A stretch of 64,000 bases of DNA, taken from assembly GCA_965221735.1 (NCBI GenBank), contig OZ244910.1:2974259-3038258 (forward strand), given 5' to 3'. Source of the stretch: UBA2991 sp965221735 (GTDB lineage Bacteria; Chloroflexota; Dehalococcoidia; Tepidiformales; Tepidiformaceae). Positions 8,109 through 17,508 of the stretch are shown in pieces. Position 1 is the first letter of the stretch, and each line of letters begins with the position of its first letter. The notes below the pieces were generated by a model. It was given only the letters and a program-made list of their open reading frames with translations. It was not told where the DNA came from and searched no databases. The position numbers were made by a program, and so were the translations under genes.

Positions 8109-8972
8109 ATGTCCGATATCGCCAGTCGCGGGTACTCCAACCCCGATGTCCTCGTCAGCACCGACTGGGTCGCCGACAACCTTGACAACCCCGGGATCCG
8201 CATCGTCGAGTCCAACGAAGACCAGCTCCTCTACCCCGCCGGGCACATCCCCGGGGCCGTGCAGGTCGACTGGGCGGCGGACCTGAACGACCAGCTACGC
8301 CGCGACTACCTGAACCGCGAAGGCTTCGAGGCGCTCATGTCGCGCAGCGGCATCGGGCCCGACACGACCGTCATCTTCTACGGCGACCGCAACAACTGGT
8401 GGGCCTGCTACGCCTACTGGGTGTTCCAGCTCTTCGGCCACAGCAACGCGAAGGTGATGGACGGCGGCCGCCAGAAGTGGGAGCAGGAGGGCCGCGACCT
8501 CGTGCGCGAGGTGCCCACCTACGACGCCACCAACTACTCCGCCCCCGAGCGCAACGACGCCCCCGTCCGCGCCTTCCGCGAGGACGTGCTCGCCCACCTC
8601 GACGCGGGCGGCCAGCTCGTGGACGTGCGCAGCCCGCAGGAGTACTCGGGCGAGCGCCTGCACATGCCCGACTTCCCCAACGAGGGCGCCCTTCGCGGCG
8701 GCCACATCCCCACGGCGAAGAGCATCCCCTGGGCGCGCGCGGCCAACCCCGAGGACGGCACCTTCAAGACCGCCGCCGAGCTGCAGGAGATCTACCTGAA
8801 CGAGCAGGGGCTCTCGCCCGACGGCGACACGATCGCCTACTGCCGCATCGGTGAGCGCAGCAGCCACACGTGGTTCGTGCTCACACACCTGCTCGGCTTC
8901 GGGAACGTCCGCAACTACGACGGCTCCTGGACCGAGTGGGGCAACCTGGTGAACGTGCCCATCGAGAAGTGA
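8109..8972 (+). CDS. Sulfurtransferase (tandem rhodanese, SseA/TST type)
   Basis: A 287-residue enzyme with two rhodanese domains. The N-terminal domain (about 15-140) lacks a catalytic cysteine, and the C-terminal one (about 165-287) carries the active-site loop CRIGERS with Cys245. It transfers sulfane sulfur from thiosulfate or 3-mercaptopyruvate to an acceptor. The loop CRIGxRSS is the usual thiosulfate-type form. It overlaps the next gene, a SufE-like protein, by four bases (GTGA), which suggests the sulfur is passed on for Fe-S cluster or related biosynthesis. Confidence 0.9.
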   Translation: MSDIASRGYSNPDVLVSTDWVADNLDNPGIRIVESNEDQLLYPAGHIPGAVQVDWAADLNDQLRRDYLNREGFEALMSRSGIGPDTTVIFYGDRNNWWACYAYWVFQLFGHSNAKVMDGGRQKWEQEGRDLVREVPTYDATNYSAPERNDAPVRAFREDVLAHLDAGGQLVDVRSPQEYSGERLHMPDFPNEGALRGGHIPTAKSIPWARAANPEDGTFKTAAELQEIYLNEQGLSPDGDTIAYCRIGERSSHTWFVLTHLLGFGNVRNYDGSWTEWGNLVNVPIEK

Positions 8973-9421
8973 CCCACGAGGGCATCCCCCAACCGCTCGC
9001 CGACCTGCTCGACGAATTCTCGTTCCTCGAGCGCGGCGAGCGTGTCGATTACCTGATCGAGTACGCCGACCAGTTCGAGCCGGTGCCCGAGCGGGTGGCG
9101 ACGCGCCCCTTCCCCGAGGAGCGGCGCGTGAAGCGCTGCGAGTCGCAGGCGTACGTGTGGGCCGAGGACACGGACGGCGGCGCCCAGAAGTACTGGTTCG
9201 CCGTCGAGAACCCCCAGGGCATCTCCGCGAAGTCCTTCTGCGCCATCCTCGACGACACCGTCTCGGGGGCGTCGCTCGAGGAGGTGCTGCGCATCCCCGG
9301 CGACGTCGTCTTCGACATCTTCGGGCGCGAGGTCTCGATGGGGAAGGGGGAGGGGCTGCTCGGCATCCTGACGTCGGTGCAGGCCTTCGCCCGCGAGGCG
9401 GCCGCCCGCCGGGACGCCTGA
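8969..9421 (+). CDS. sufE: SufE-like sulfur acceptor protein
   Basis: A 150-residue protein of the SufE/CsdE family, which accepts persulfide from a cysteine desulfurase and hands it to the Fe-S scaffold. The conserved acceptor Cys57 sits in the strand RVKRCESQAYVW, matching the family GCxSQVW loop except for Lys-Arg before the Cys. The start is GTG overlapping the upstream TGA, so it is coupled to the rhodanese gene. No sufS is nearby; the rhodanese may be its donor here, which is inference. Confidence 0.88.
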   Translation: MTHEGIPQPLADLLDEFSFLERGERVDYLIEYADQFEPVPERVATRPFPEERRVKRCESQAYVWAEDTDGGAQKYWFAVENPQGISAKSFCAILDDTVSGASLEEVLRIPGDVVFDIFGREVSMGKGEGLLGILTSVQAFAREAAARRDA

Positions 9422-9425
9422 CCCG

Positions 9426-10262
9426 ATGCCCGAGATCCCGGACCTCGAGGCGATCCGCGGCTTCCTGAACGAGCGGCTCCCGGGTCAGACCGTCGACTCG
9501 GTCGAGGTGAAGATTCCCCACGTCGTGCGGACGGGCGCAACCATCCTCGCGGAGTCGCTCCCGGGCGACGCCTTCGGGGACACGAACCGGCACGGGAAGT
9601 TCCTGCTGTTCACGCTCGCCTCGGGGCGGGTGCTGGCCATCAACCCGATGCTCACGGGCCGCTTCCAGTACGCCCCACCCGACGCCAAGCGCCAGGGCCG
9701 GACATGCCTGCGCCTGTCGCTCTCGGGCGGCATGGAGCTGCGCTACGCCGACCTGCGCGTGATGGGACGTATCTACCTGCTGCCGCTGGAGGAGATCGAG
9801 GCGATCCCGAACTGGAGCGCGGGCGGCCCCGACCTGCTCGACCCCGCCCTCACAGAGGAGGTCTGGCTGGAGCGCATCGGCAAGTACCGGGGCCGCATCA
9901 AGAACATCCTCACGAAGGCCGAGTTCGTGCAGGGCGTCGGCAACGCCTACAGCGACGAGATCCTCTGGGAGGCGCGGATCAACCCCTTCACGACGCGGAA
10001 GGACCTGGACGAGGATGACCTGCGCCGGTTGTTCGCCTCCGCGCGCGAGGTGATGGCGTGGGCGACGCCCCTCGCCCGCGAGCGCATGGTGAAGGGCGAG
10101 TCGCTCGACTACCGCGAGCGGCGCGACTTCTTCCGCGTCCACCGGCTCGGCGGCGACGCCCTGTGCCCGCGCGACGGCGCGAAGATCACGGACATCGAGG
10201 CGAGCAAGAAGGTGACGAGCTTCTGCCGCACCTGCCAGCCGGGCGGCCCCGCCTTCTCTTGA
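9426..10262 (+). CDS. mutM: Fpg/Nei family DNA glycosylase (formamidopyrimidine-type)
   Basis: Base-excision glycosylase/lyase of 278 residues. The N-terminus MPEIPDLEAI supplies the nucleophile Pro2 and acid Glu3, and the catalytic lysine is Lys58 in RHGKFLLF. The H2TH segment reads GVGNAYSDEILWEA. The C-terminal zinc finger is altered: the spacing CxxD-x16-CxxC puts Asp where the second cysteine should be, and the usual Arg just before the third cysteine reads Lys (KVTSFC). It may therefore use a CDCC metal site or a zincless finger, and specificity may differ from MutM. It starts five bases after sufE. Confidence 0.85.
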   Translation: MPEIPDLEAIRGFLNERLPGQTVDSVEVKIPHVVRTGATILAESLPGDAFGDTNRHGKFLLFTLASGRVLAINPMLTGRFQYAPPDAKRQGRTCLRLSLSGGMELRYADLRVMGRIYLLPLEEIEAIPNWSAGGPDLLDPALTEEVWLERIGKYRGRIKNILTKAEFVQGVGNAYSDEILWEARINPFTTRKDLDEDDLRRLFASAREVMAWATPLARERMVKGESLDYRERRDFFRVHRLGGDALCPRDGAKITDIEASKKVTSFCRTCQPGGPAFS

Positions 10263-10305
10263 CTGCCACCGCGTAAGGGTGAAGGCGACTACACTGCCCG
10301 ACGCC

Positions 10306-11166
10306 ATGGAACCCGAATCCCGATACGTCGTCTCACAACGCGTGAACCTGCACTACGTCGCCTGGGGGGAGGCGGACAAGCCGCCCCTGGTCCTGCTGCA
10401 CGGAGGCCGCGACCACGCCCGCTCGTGGGACCGCACCGCCCTCGCGCTCATCAACCGCTACCAGGTGTTCGCGGTCGACCTGCGCGGCCACGGCGACTCC
10501 GACTGGGCGCTCGGGGGGAACTACTCGATCATCGACTACGCGCTCGACCTGCACGCCGTCGTGGGCGAGATCGGGCGCACGCCGGTGACGCTCGTGGCGC
10601 ACTCGCTCGGAGGCAGCATCGCCCTGCAGTACGCGGGCACCGTGCCCGAGAACGTCCACGCGGTGGTCAGCATCGAGGGGCTGGGCCGGCTGCAGTGGGC
10701 GGGCTCCGAGCACCGCCCCGCGCACGAGCGCATGCGCGAGTGGCTCGCGGACATGCGCGAGCTGGCCGGCCGCGAGCCGCGCATCTACCCGACCTTCGAG
10801 GACGCCGTGGCGCGCATGCGCGAGGCGAACTCGCACCTCTCGCCGGATCTGGCCCGCCATCTGACCGTGCACGGGGTGCGGGAGGTGGAGGGCGGCTACC
10901 TGTGGAAGTTCGACAACCACGTGCGCTCGCGCTCGCCCTACGAGTTCAACATGGAGGACGCGCGCGACATCTGGAACCAGATTCGGGCGCCCATCCTCTT
11001 CATCCAGGGGGCGGAGAGCTGGGGGAAGCAGGAAGCGCCCGACTACAGCGCCTTCCACAACTACCGCGCGGAGACGGTCGAGGGCGCGGGCCACTGGGTC
11101 CACCACGACCGCTTCGACCGCTTCCTGGAGCTGACCGAGGAGTTCCTGACCGAGGTGGACAGCTAG
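10306..11166 (+). CDS. Alpha/beta hydrolase
   Basis: A 286-residue serine hydrolase, read from the ATG at 10306 rather than a GTG nine codons earlier. The family hallmarks are the oxyanion motif LLHGGRDHARSW near residue 30, the nucleophile elbow AHSLGG with Ser100, an acid in the strand after PILFIQG, and His263 in GAGHWVHHD. A lid of about 60 residues lies between. The substrate is unknown; similarity is closest to small-ester or epoxide hydrolase-type members. It follows the glycosylase by about 40 bases. Confidence 0.87.
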   Translation: MEPESRYVVSQRVNLHYVAWGEADKPPLVLLHGGRDHARSWDRTALALINRYQVFAVDLRGHGDSDWALGGNYSIIDYALDLHAVVGEIGRTPVTLVAHSLGGSIALQYAGTVPENVHAVVSIEGLGRLQWAGSEHRPAHERMREWLADMRELAGREPRIYPTFEDAVARMREANSHLSPDLARHLTVHGVREVEGGYLWKFDNHVRSRSPYEFNMEDARDIWNQIRAPILFIQGAESWGKQEAPDYSAFHNYRAETVEGAGHWVHHDRFDRFLELTEEFLTEVDS

Positions 11167-11186
11167 GGAACGCGGCGCTGTGGGCG

Positions 11187-11276
11187 TCAGCCCAGGAGCG
11201 CATCGAGCGCGGCGAAGGCGCCGATCAGGACTCCGCCCTGGATGAGTAGCGCTCGATAGAGGACTGCTTCTGTCAC
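11187..11276 (-). CDS. Tiny hydrophobic peptide coupled to the HigA-like gene
   Basis: A 29-residue open frame whose GTG overlaps the TGA of the HigA-like gene (GTGA). After six residues it is almost entirely hydrophobic (LLIQGGVLIGAFAALDALLG), so it would insert in a membrane if made. Coupling and composition suggest a real product, perhaps a toxic or regulatory peptide, but the frame is short and could occur by chance in GC-rich DNA. Confidence 0.25.
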   Translation of the reverse strand: MTEAVLYRALLIQGGVLIGAFAALDALLG

Positions 11277-11575
11277 GAGTTTCCCCGCCCTCCCTTGCCC
11301 GGTGAGGTCGCCACTGACCGGGCTTTTCGGGCAAGGACGAGTCGGTACTCCTGTTCGAGTCCCAGCCAGACGTGGGCCGGGGTTCCGAGCACTGCTTCAA
11401 GGTCGAGGGCGGTCTCCGCTGTGATCGCCTTCCTTCCGCGAACGATCTCGTTCACAACCTGGCGAGGTCGGCGGAGCCGTCGCGCAAGCTCGGCCTGACT
11501 GATGCCAAGGTCGTCGATGTGCTCCTGCAGGAACTCGCCGGGTGGGATGGCGGCGTCGGCTTGCTGGTGCGCCAT
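11273..11575 (-). CDS. HigA-family XRE antitoxin/regulator, no toxin partner
   Basis: A 100-residue protein, starting at the ATG of MAHQQ. It carries the HigA-type domain: PPGEFLQEHIDDLGISQAELA, then the recognition helix region RQVVNEIVRGRKAITAE, then ALGTP-like AVLGTPAHVWLGLE. HigA represses its own operon and neutralises the HigB mRNA interferase, but neither flank has a HigB: upstream is a divergent DsbA-like gene and downstream only a 29-codon hydrophobic frame. It may be an orphan regulator. Confidence 0.82.
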   Translation of the reverse strand: MAHQQADAAIPPGEFLQEHIDDLGISQAELARRLRRPRQVVNEIVRGRKAITAETALDLEAVLGTPAHVWLGLEQEYRLVLARKARSVATSPGKGGRGNS

Positions 11576-11609
11576 GCCGCTAAGGTAGCCCCTTGCTATC
11601 CTCAACGCG

Positions 11610-12563
11610 ATGTCCAACCGGCAAGCGCGACGCGAGCAAAGCCGCCAGGCACGCAGGCAGGCGACCTCCTACCGGGGCGGGCGTTCGCGGGGCTCCTCGC
11701 AGGGAGACGGGGACGGCGGCGGCAGCGGTAGTGGCGGCGGGCGCGGCGCGAACTTCCTGAGCTGGCCCTTCCTCATCGGCGTGAGCCTCCTCGCCGCCGT
11801 GCTCCTGGCGCTCGTCATCGTGCTCGCCCTTCGCAACGGCGACGACGGGGGCGACGAAATCGAGCTCTCCATCATCGACCAGGCGCTGGCCGACCTGCCC
11901 ACCGAGATGCAGAACGGCACCAGGCTGGGCAGCGACGACGCACCCGTAAAGCTGGTCCAGTTCGAGGACTTCCAGTGCCCCCACTGCCTCACCTACACGC
12001 TCAACATCGAGCCGTTCCTGGTCGAGGAGTTCGTGAAGGCCGGGCTCGTGCAGATCGAGTTCCGGCACTACCCCGTCGTCGGGCGCGAGTCGGTCACGGC
12101 CGCCGTAGCCGCTGAGTGTGCGGCTGAGCAGAACCGCATGTTCGAGTATGCGAACCGCCTCTTCGCGAAGCAGGCCGGGGAGGACCCCTTCCGGCCCGAC
12201 CAGGGCCTGTTCTCCGAGGAGAACCTCGTCGAGCTGGCCGGGGATCTCGGGCTCGACACGGAGGCATTCGCCGCCTGCCAGGGGCGGTCCGACGCGCTCA
12301 GCCCAGTCGCAAGGGGCCAGTCGGCTGCCCAGGCGTACGGCTTCCGGGGCACGCCCAACTTCGTCATCAACGACCTGCCCGTCCAGGCCCCGCCCCAGAC
12401 GGTCGAGGGTTGGCGCGAGATGATCGAGGAGGCCATCGCAGCCGTGACGGCCGAGGACGAGCCGGACGAAGAGGCCGAGGACGAATCGGACGGCGAGGCG
12501 GAGGCGGAACCGGAGGGCGCCGGCGAGGATGAGTCGGACGCCGGGGACGATGACGGCAGCTAG
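11610..12563 (+). CDS. Membrane-anchored DsbA-like thioredoxin-fold oxidoreductase
   Basis: A 317-residue protein: a basic Gly/Ser-rich N-terminus, one membrane segment at about residues 50-72, a thioredoxin-fold DsbA domain (about 95-265) with active site CPHC at 123-126 preceded by FEDFQ, the cis-Pro loop GTPNFVIN, and a very acidic tail of about 40 residues. It should face the outside and oxidise or isomerise disulfides in exported proteins. Its end overlaps the next gene by 14 bases, pointing to joint function. It is divergent from the HigA-like gene. Confidence 0.9.
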   Translation: MSNRQARREQSRQARRQATSYRGGRSRGSSQGDGDGGGSGSGGGRGANFLSWPFLIGVSLLAAVLLALVIVLALRNGDDGGDEIELSIIDQALADLPTEMQNGTRLGSDDAPVKLVQFEDFQCPHCLTYTLNIEPFLVEEFVKAGLVQIEFRHYPVVGRESVTAAVAAECAAEQNRMFEYANRLFAKQAGEDPFRPDQGLFSEENLVELAGDLGLDTEAFAACQGRSDALSPVARGQSAAQAYGFRGTPNFVINDLPVQAPPQTVEGWREMIEEAIAAVTAEDEPDEEAEDESDGEAEAEPEGAGEDESDAGDDDGS

Positions 12564-13221
12564 TCCCGGCCGCTCACCGAGGGGCGCGCTCGCTCCGCGA
12601 ATCTGGCTCCCAATCGTCGGCGTGCTCATCGCGGCAGTGGTCGTGCTGGCGGTCCTGCTCATCCTCAGCAGCGGCGAGGACGGACCCGTGACGGTGGTCT
12701 GCGAGCCGGGCACGCCGGGCTGCGAGCTTCGCCAGTCGGTGCACTGGCACGCCGACTTCGCCCTCTATATCCGCGGCGAGCGCTTCGACTTCAGCGACGA
12801 GCGCTTCGTCTCCGACGAGGAAGACGAGCTCAGCGAGAACGTCCACATCCACGGCACCCGCTACGGCGTCGTGCACGTCCACCGCGAGGGGACCACCTGG
12901 CGGGAGTTCTTTCACTCGCTCGGTTTCGAGCTGACGGACACGTGCCTCACACTCCCGGACGGCGAGCAGCTTTGCACGTCGGACACGGAGCGGCTTTCAT
13001 TCATGCTCAACGGGGTCAAGCTCGACACGCTCGCCTTTCAGGACATCACGGACATCGACCGCGCTCTCATCTCCTTCGGCACCGAGAGCGACGAGGAGCT
13101 GCTGCAGCAGTACGCGAAGGTGTCGGACGAGGCTTGCATCGTCTCGCTTGTTTGCATGGACCGCGTGCCGGCGGAAGGGATCGAAGACGAGCCCTGCAAG
13201 GGTGGCAGCGTGTGCAACTGA
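12550..13221 (+). CDS. Single-span membrane protein with histidine-rich extracytoplasmic domain
   Basis: The start is taken at ATG 12550 inside the end of the DsbA-like gene. The 223-residue product has one membrane segment (about 20-42) followed by an external domain with clustered histidines (HWHADFALYIRG; then HIHGTRYGVVHVHREG) and several cysteines (about residues 52, 57, 131, 142, 194, 199, 215, 222). The spacing suggests copper or other metal binding and disulfide bonds made by the coupled DsbA-like protein. I recall related proteins beside thiol-oxidase genes in archaea and Chloroflexota, but no precise function. Confidence 0.6.
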   Translation: MTAASPGRSPRGALAPRIWLPIVGVLIAAVVVLAVLLILSSGEDGPVTVVCEPGTPGCELRQSVHWHADFALYIRGERFDFSDERFVSDEEDELSENVHIHGTRYGVVHVHREGTTWREFFHSLGFELTDTCLTLPDGEQLCTSDTERLSFMLNGVKLDTLAFQDITDIDRALISFGTESDEELLQQYAKVSDEACIVSLVCMDRVPAEGIEDEPCKGGSVCN

Positions 13222-13227
13222 CTCCCG

Positions 13228-14397
13228 CTACCCGCCCCCGCTGAGGAAGCCGTAGAGGAACCCGGAGTTGTAACACTCGATGACATGGTTGGCCGCCTGG
13301 CCGAACCGGTTGGCAACGTTCAGGTCAAGGCCCGGCATCCCGATCCCGCCTCCCAGCAGCTGCCGGAAACGGGCCAGTTGCTCGTCGGAGACCTCGCGCC
13401 CGGCATCGAGCGCTTCCATGATGCCGTCGAGGACCTCCGCCATCTCCCCGAAGCGCGCGGTCGCGGCGACGTGGTACTCGGCGATATCCGGGGGCGGGGC
13501 GATGCCGGCCATGGACTCGGCCAGACCCCCCAGGGCCTCACGGAAGACCATCGCGAACACTTCCGGATCGCTCTCGTCCAGATCGGCGTCGGGACCCATG
13601 CCGGCGATCGCCTCCTGGATGGCGGCGTCGTAGTCGTCGCCGGCGAGGCAGACCTGGCGGACGTAGTCCTCGGCCTCGGGATCGGGCTCGGCCCCCTGCC
13701 CCCCGTCCACGGGATCTCCCGTGTCGATCTCACCCGAGTCGACCTGCCCGAGGAACGCGGGCAGGATGATCGAGCCTTCGCACTCGGGGACGCCCTCGGC
13801 AGCCGCAGCGAGGCGGTCAAGGGCGGCCTGGGGGATGACCGGGATCTCTTCCGCCGCCCCGAGCATCCCGCCCAGGAGCTCGAACGGGTCGCCCTCCATC
13901 TCCTCGCCCTCCTCCATGGAGGCGAAGAGGTTGACGAGCGCCTCGTACTGAGCCAGCGCCGCCGTGTGGTACTCGGCCACGTCGTCGGGCGGGGTAACGT
14001 CACGCATGGCCTCGAGGAAGCCGGCCATTGGCTCGACAAACAGTTCGCCGAAGGCCTCGGGGTCGTCGGGATCGATCCCTTCGGTCTCCATTCGAATCGC
14101 AGCCGTGAACATGGCCGTCTGGAGGTCGTTCCCGGCCAGGCAGAGCGCGCGCAGGTACTGCACGTCGACGGACCCGGTCTCCTCCGCCGGCGCCGGGGCG
14201 TCGGTGGCGGGCGGCTCGGTGGCCGCGGGCGCTTCGGTCGCAGGCTCGGCCGCCTCCGCGGCGGGGGCCTCGGTCGGAGTTGCCGGTTCGTCCGGCGACT
14301 CATCGCCGCCGCCGCAGGCGACAGCGACGGTGGCAACGAGGCCGAGGACCAGCAGGAGGAGGGGCACACGCAGGGGGTGGCTCAAGGCAGGAAGCAT
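13228..14397 (-). CDS. Lipoprotein with two tandem homologous domains, unknown
   Basis: Read from the ATG with GAGGGTGG upstream, the 389-residue protein has a lipobox ending VAVAC (Cys28), then a Thr/Pro/Glu/Ala linker of about 50 residues. Two copies of a helical unit follow, each opening with YLRALCLAGND or YVRQVCLAGDD and containing a PDDVAEYH or PPDIAEYH box. Each copy keeps a pair of cysteines, so each is probably an exported, disulfide-bonded bundle. No family is recognised. It is convergent with the histidine-rich membrane protein. Confidence 0.65.
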   Translation of the reverse strand: MLPALSHPLRVPLLLLVLGLVATVAVACGGGDESPDEPATPTEAPAAEAAEPATEAPAATEPPATDAPAPAEETGSVDVQYLRALCLAGNDLQTAMFTAAIRMETEGIDPDDPEAFGELFVEPMAGFLEAMRDVTPPDDVAEYHTAALAQYEALVNLFASMEEGEEMEGDPFELLGGMLGAAEEIPVIPQAALDRLAAAAEGVPECEGSIILPAFLGQVDSGEIDTGDPVDGGQGAEPDPEAEDYVRQVCLAGDDYDAAIQEAIAGMGPDADLDESDPEVFAMVFREALGGLAESMAGIAPPPDIAEYHVAATARFGEMAEVLDGIMEALDAGREVSDEQLARFRQLLGGGIGMPGLDLNVANRFGQAANHVIECYNSGFLYGFLSGGG

Positions 14398-14495
14398 GGT
14401 TCCACCCTCGCAGAGCCGCCTGTGCCGCACAACCCGGCCGGCGCCGTTCTTCACACGTAGCTAACCGCGGGGAAGGCGCGGCGGGGAGGCCGCCG

Positions 14496-15221
14496 CTAGA
14501 GCTTCTCCACCTGGAGGAAGTCGAGCTCGACGGGCGTCTCGCGCCCGAGCATGCTCACGAGCACGCGCACCTTGCCCTTCTCCGTGTTGATCTCGTCGAC
14601 GGAGCCGACGAGGTCCTCGAAGGGGCCGGAGGCGATGCGCACGCTCTCGCCCACCTGGAAGCCGACGCGCACGCGCGGCTGCTCCATGCGCATGGCGCGC
14701 AGGATGTTGTTGACCTCATCCTGGGTGAGGGCGACGGGCTTGGGCGTGCCGCCCGACAGCTCGGACCCGGCGCTGACGAAGCCGGTGACGCCGCTGGTGT
14801 TGCGAATCATGTGCCAGAGGTTGTCGGACTCGGCGTCGCCCTCCTCCAGCGTGATCGTCTGCACGAGCACGTAGCCGGGGTAGAGCTTGCGCTTGACGGT
14901 TCGGCGCTGGCCCTCGCGAATCTCGATCTCGTCCTCGGTCGGGACGATCACGTGGAAGACACGGTCGCCGGCGTCCATCTGGTCGACGGTCGCCTTGATG
15001 GCGTGGCGGACCTTGTACTCGTGGCCGCTGTAGGTGTTGACGAAGTACCAGGAGCGTCCGGATGCGCTGATCTCCTCGTCGCTGATCTGGTCCTGTTCCT
15101 CGTGCTCCTCGCGGCGGGTGCGGCGGCGGGTGGGCTGCAGCCCAACCTCCTCCGGCCCGGCCTCGGGCAGCGACTCGTGGCTGGTGGTGTCGGTTTCTTG
15201 GACCAAGTTGTCCTCACTCAT
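14496..15221 (-). CDS. nusG: Transcription termination/antitermination factor NusG
   Basis: A 241-residue NusG read from the ATG two bases after secE. Residues about 57-160 are the NGN domain, opening RSWYFVNTYSGHEYKVR and containing YPGYVLVQ. The C-terminal KOW domain reads GESVRIASGPFEDLVGSV and ends LDFLQVEKL. An acidic, arginine-rich extension of some 55 residues precedes the NGN domain, longer than in E. coli NusG. It is the last gene of the tuf-rpmG-secE-nusG block and couples RNA polymerase to ribosomes and Rho. Confidence 0.96.
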   Translation of the reverse strand: MSEDNLVQETDTTSHESLPEAGPEEVGLQPTRRRTRREEHEEQDQISDEEISASGRSWYFVNTYSGHEYKVRHAIKATVDQMDAGDRVFHVIVPTEDEIEIREGQRRTVKRKLYPGYVLVQTITLEEGDAESDNLWHMIRNTSGVTGFVSAGSELSGGTPKPVALTQDEVNNILRAMRMEQPRVRVGFQVGESVRIASGPFEDLVGSVDEINTEKGKVRVLVSMLGRETPVELDFLQVEKL

Positions 15222-15223
15222 GG

Positions 15224-15583
15224 CTAGGTAAAGAAGAGTTGCTCGATGATCCAGCCGAACAGCAGGTCGAATCCGCCCAGGATCAGGCCGACGATGATGG
15301 CGACGACGGCGACGACGAAGGTGAGGTAGCGCGTCTCGGCGAACGTTGGCCACGTCACCTTGCGCAGCTCGGAGATGACGTCGGCGACGGCGCGGGGTTG
15401 AAGCCGCTTGAGGAACCCGAACGGGTTCCAGCTGCGCTCGCGCCGCGGCTGCAGGCGCGCGGTGGCGACCGGCGCGACGGCGTCACCGCCGCCGTCGGTC
15501 ACCTCCTCGGTACCGCGGTCGGGACGGCGCTCGCGGGCAGCGCGACGGGCGCGCGAACCACGGCGGCGTTGGGCGCGGGCCAT
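15224..15583 (-). CDS. secE: Protein translocase subunit SecE
   Basis: A 119-residue SecE with a long basic cytoplasmic N-terminus, the amphipathic hinge helix VISELRKVTWPTFAETR, and a single C-terminal membrane span (about residues 86-112). SecE clamps SecY in the translocon. It sits two bases upstream of the nusG start and four bases downstream of rpmG, the standard bacterial order. Confidence 0.95.
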   Translation of the reverse strand: MARAQRRRGSRARRAARERRPDRGTEEVTDGGGDAVAPVATARLQPRRERSWNPFGFLKRLQPRAVADVISELRKVTWPTFAETRYLTFVVAVVAIIVGLILGGFDLLFGWIIEQLFFT

Positions 15584-15587
15584 CTCG

Positions 15588-15755
15588 CTACCTTGTCTCC
15601 CTGTACAGCTCGTGCTTCCGGCAGCGGGGGCAGAACTTGCGGAGCTCCAGCCGGTCCGGATCGTTGCGCCGGTTCTTGGAGGTAGTATAGGTGCGCTCGC
15701 GGCACTCAGTGCAGCCGAGCGTCACGATCAGACGGTCGCCTTTTCCCTTGGCCAT
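15588..15755 (-). CDS. rpmG: 50S ribosomal protein L33, zinc-ribbon form
   Basis: A 55-residue protein whose start GTG-free ATG reads MAKGKGDRLIVTLGC. Cysteines at 15, 18, 42 and 45 form the zinc ribbon of the C+ type L33, and the core ERTYTTSKNRRNDPDRLEL is diagnostic. It lies ten bases downstream of tuf and four bases upstream of secE. Keeping the zinc form implies no need of the zinc-free paralogue at this locus. Confidence 0.95.
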   Translation of the reverse strand: MAKGKGDRLIVTLGCTECRERTYTTSKNRRNDPDRLELRKFCPRCRKHELYRETR

Positions 15756-15765
15756 CGTGCGCCTC

Positions 15766-16965
<1,200 letters not shown>

Positions 16966-17027
16966 GGCGAATCCTCCGTGCGGGTAGTGGCGTCATCGGA
17001 CCCCGATAGCTCGGGGCCGGCGCGCCC

Positions 17028-17103
17028 TGGAGCCCTCATCCAGATTTGAACTGGAGACCTCGTTCTTACCAAGAACGCGCTCTGCCAACTGAGCTATGAG
17101 GGC
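17028..17103 (-). tRNA. tRNA-Thr (anticodon GGT)
   Basis: On the minus strand the sequence folds into a cloverleaf: acceptor arms GCCCTCA and TGAGGGC, a D-loop with AGTTGGCAGA, and the anticodon stem CGTTC/GAACG around loop TTGGTAA, giving anticodon GGT. The T arm contains GTTCAAAT. The discriminator is T and the 3-prime CCA is encoded (17028-17030). It lies just upstream of tuf, as tRNA-Thr often does. Confidence 0.95.
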
Positions 17104-17208
17104 CTAGTCCGCGTGTGCGTTATTGATAGTAGCGGGATTTCCGTTGTGGGGGAGTGGGGTCGGGAACAGGCTACCGGAGGGCTGCTTCGCGCATGGTACG
17201 CTCGGATC

Positions 17209-17508
17209 ATGGCGACCCTGCACATCCGCAACGTCCCGGACGAGCTGCACGAGCGGCTGCGCCGCATTGCCCGCAAGACCAACGGCACGATGCGCGGGAT
17301 AGTCCTCGCCGCTCTCGAGAAGGAACTTGAGCGGTCGGAGTGGCGCGAGCGCATGGCGAACCGCCCGGTCGTGGACCTTGGGGTGCCAGCCGCCCGCCTG
17401 ATCGAGGAAGCGCGGGCGGAGCGGGACAGGGAGCTCGACGAGGCGCTCGCTGCTAGGCCAGACCGCGCTTCGCAAGCTCCTTCGGCATTCGCACGGCGTC
17501 GGCGCTGA
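17209..17508 (+). CDS. FitA/VapB-like ribbon-helix-helix antitoxin, solitary
   Basis: Read from ATG 17209, this is a 99-residue protein. The first 40 residues are a ribbon-helix-helix domain (MATLHIRNVPDELHERLRRIA, then NGTMRGIVLAALEKEL), and the middle looks like the toxin-binding tail of FitA-type antitoxins (RAERDRELDEALAAR). A PIN-domain toxin would be expected directly downstream. Instead the frame runs 56 bases into the 3-prime end of an opposing gene, so the last ~18 residues look like read-through. The toxin gene seems to have been lost. Confidence 0.65.
   Translation: MATLHIRNVPDELHERLRRIARKTNGTMRGIVLAALEKELERSEWRERMANRPVVDLGVPAARLIEEARAERDRELDEALAARPDRASQAPSAFARRRR

Noticed and set aside
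16981..17030. Hairpin CCCCGATAGCTCGGGG near the tRNA-Thr
   Set aside because: It lies between tRNA and tuf in the same transcript with no T-run; a short processing or spacer structure is enough to explain it.
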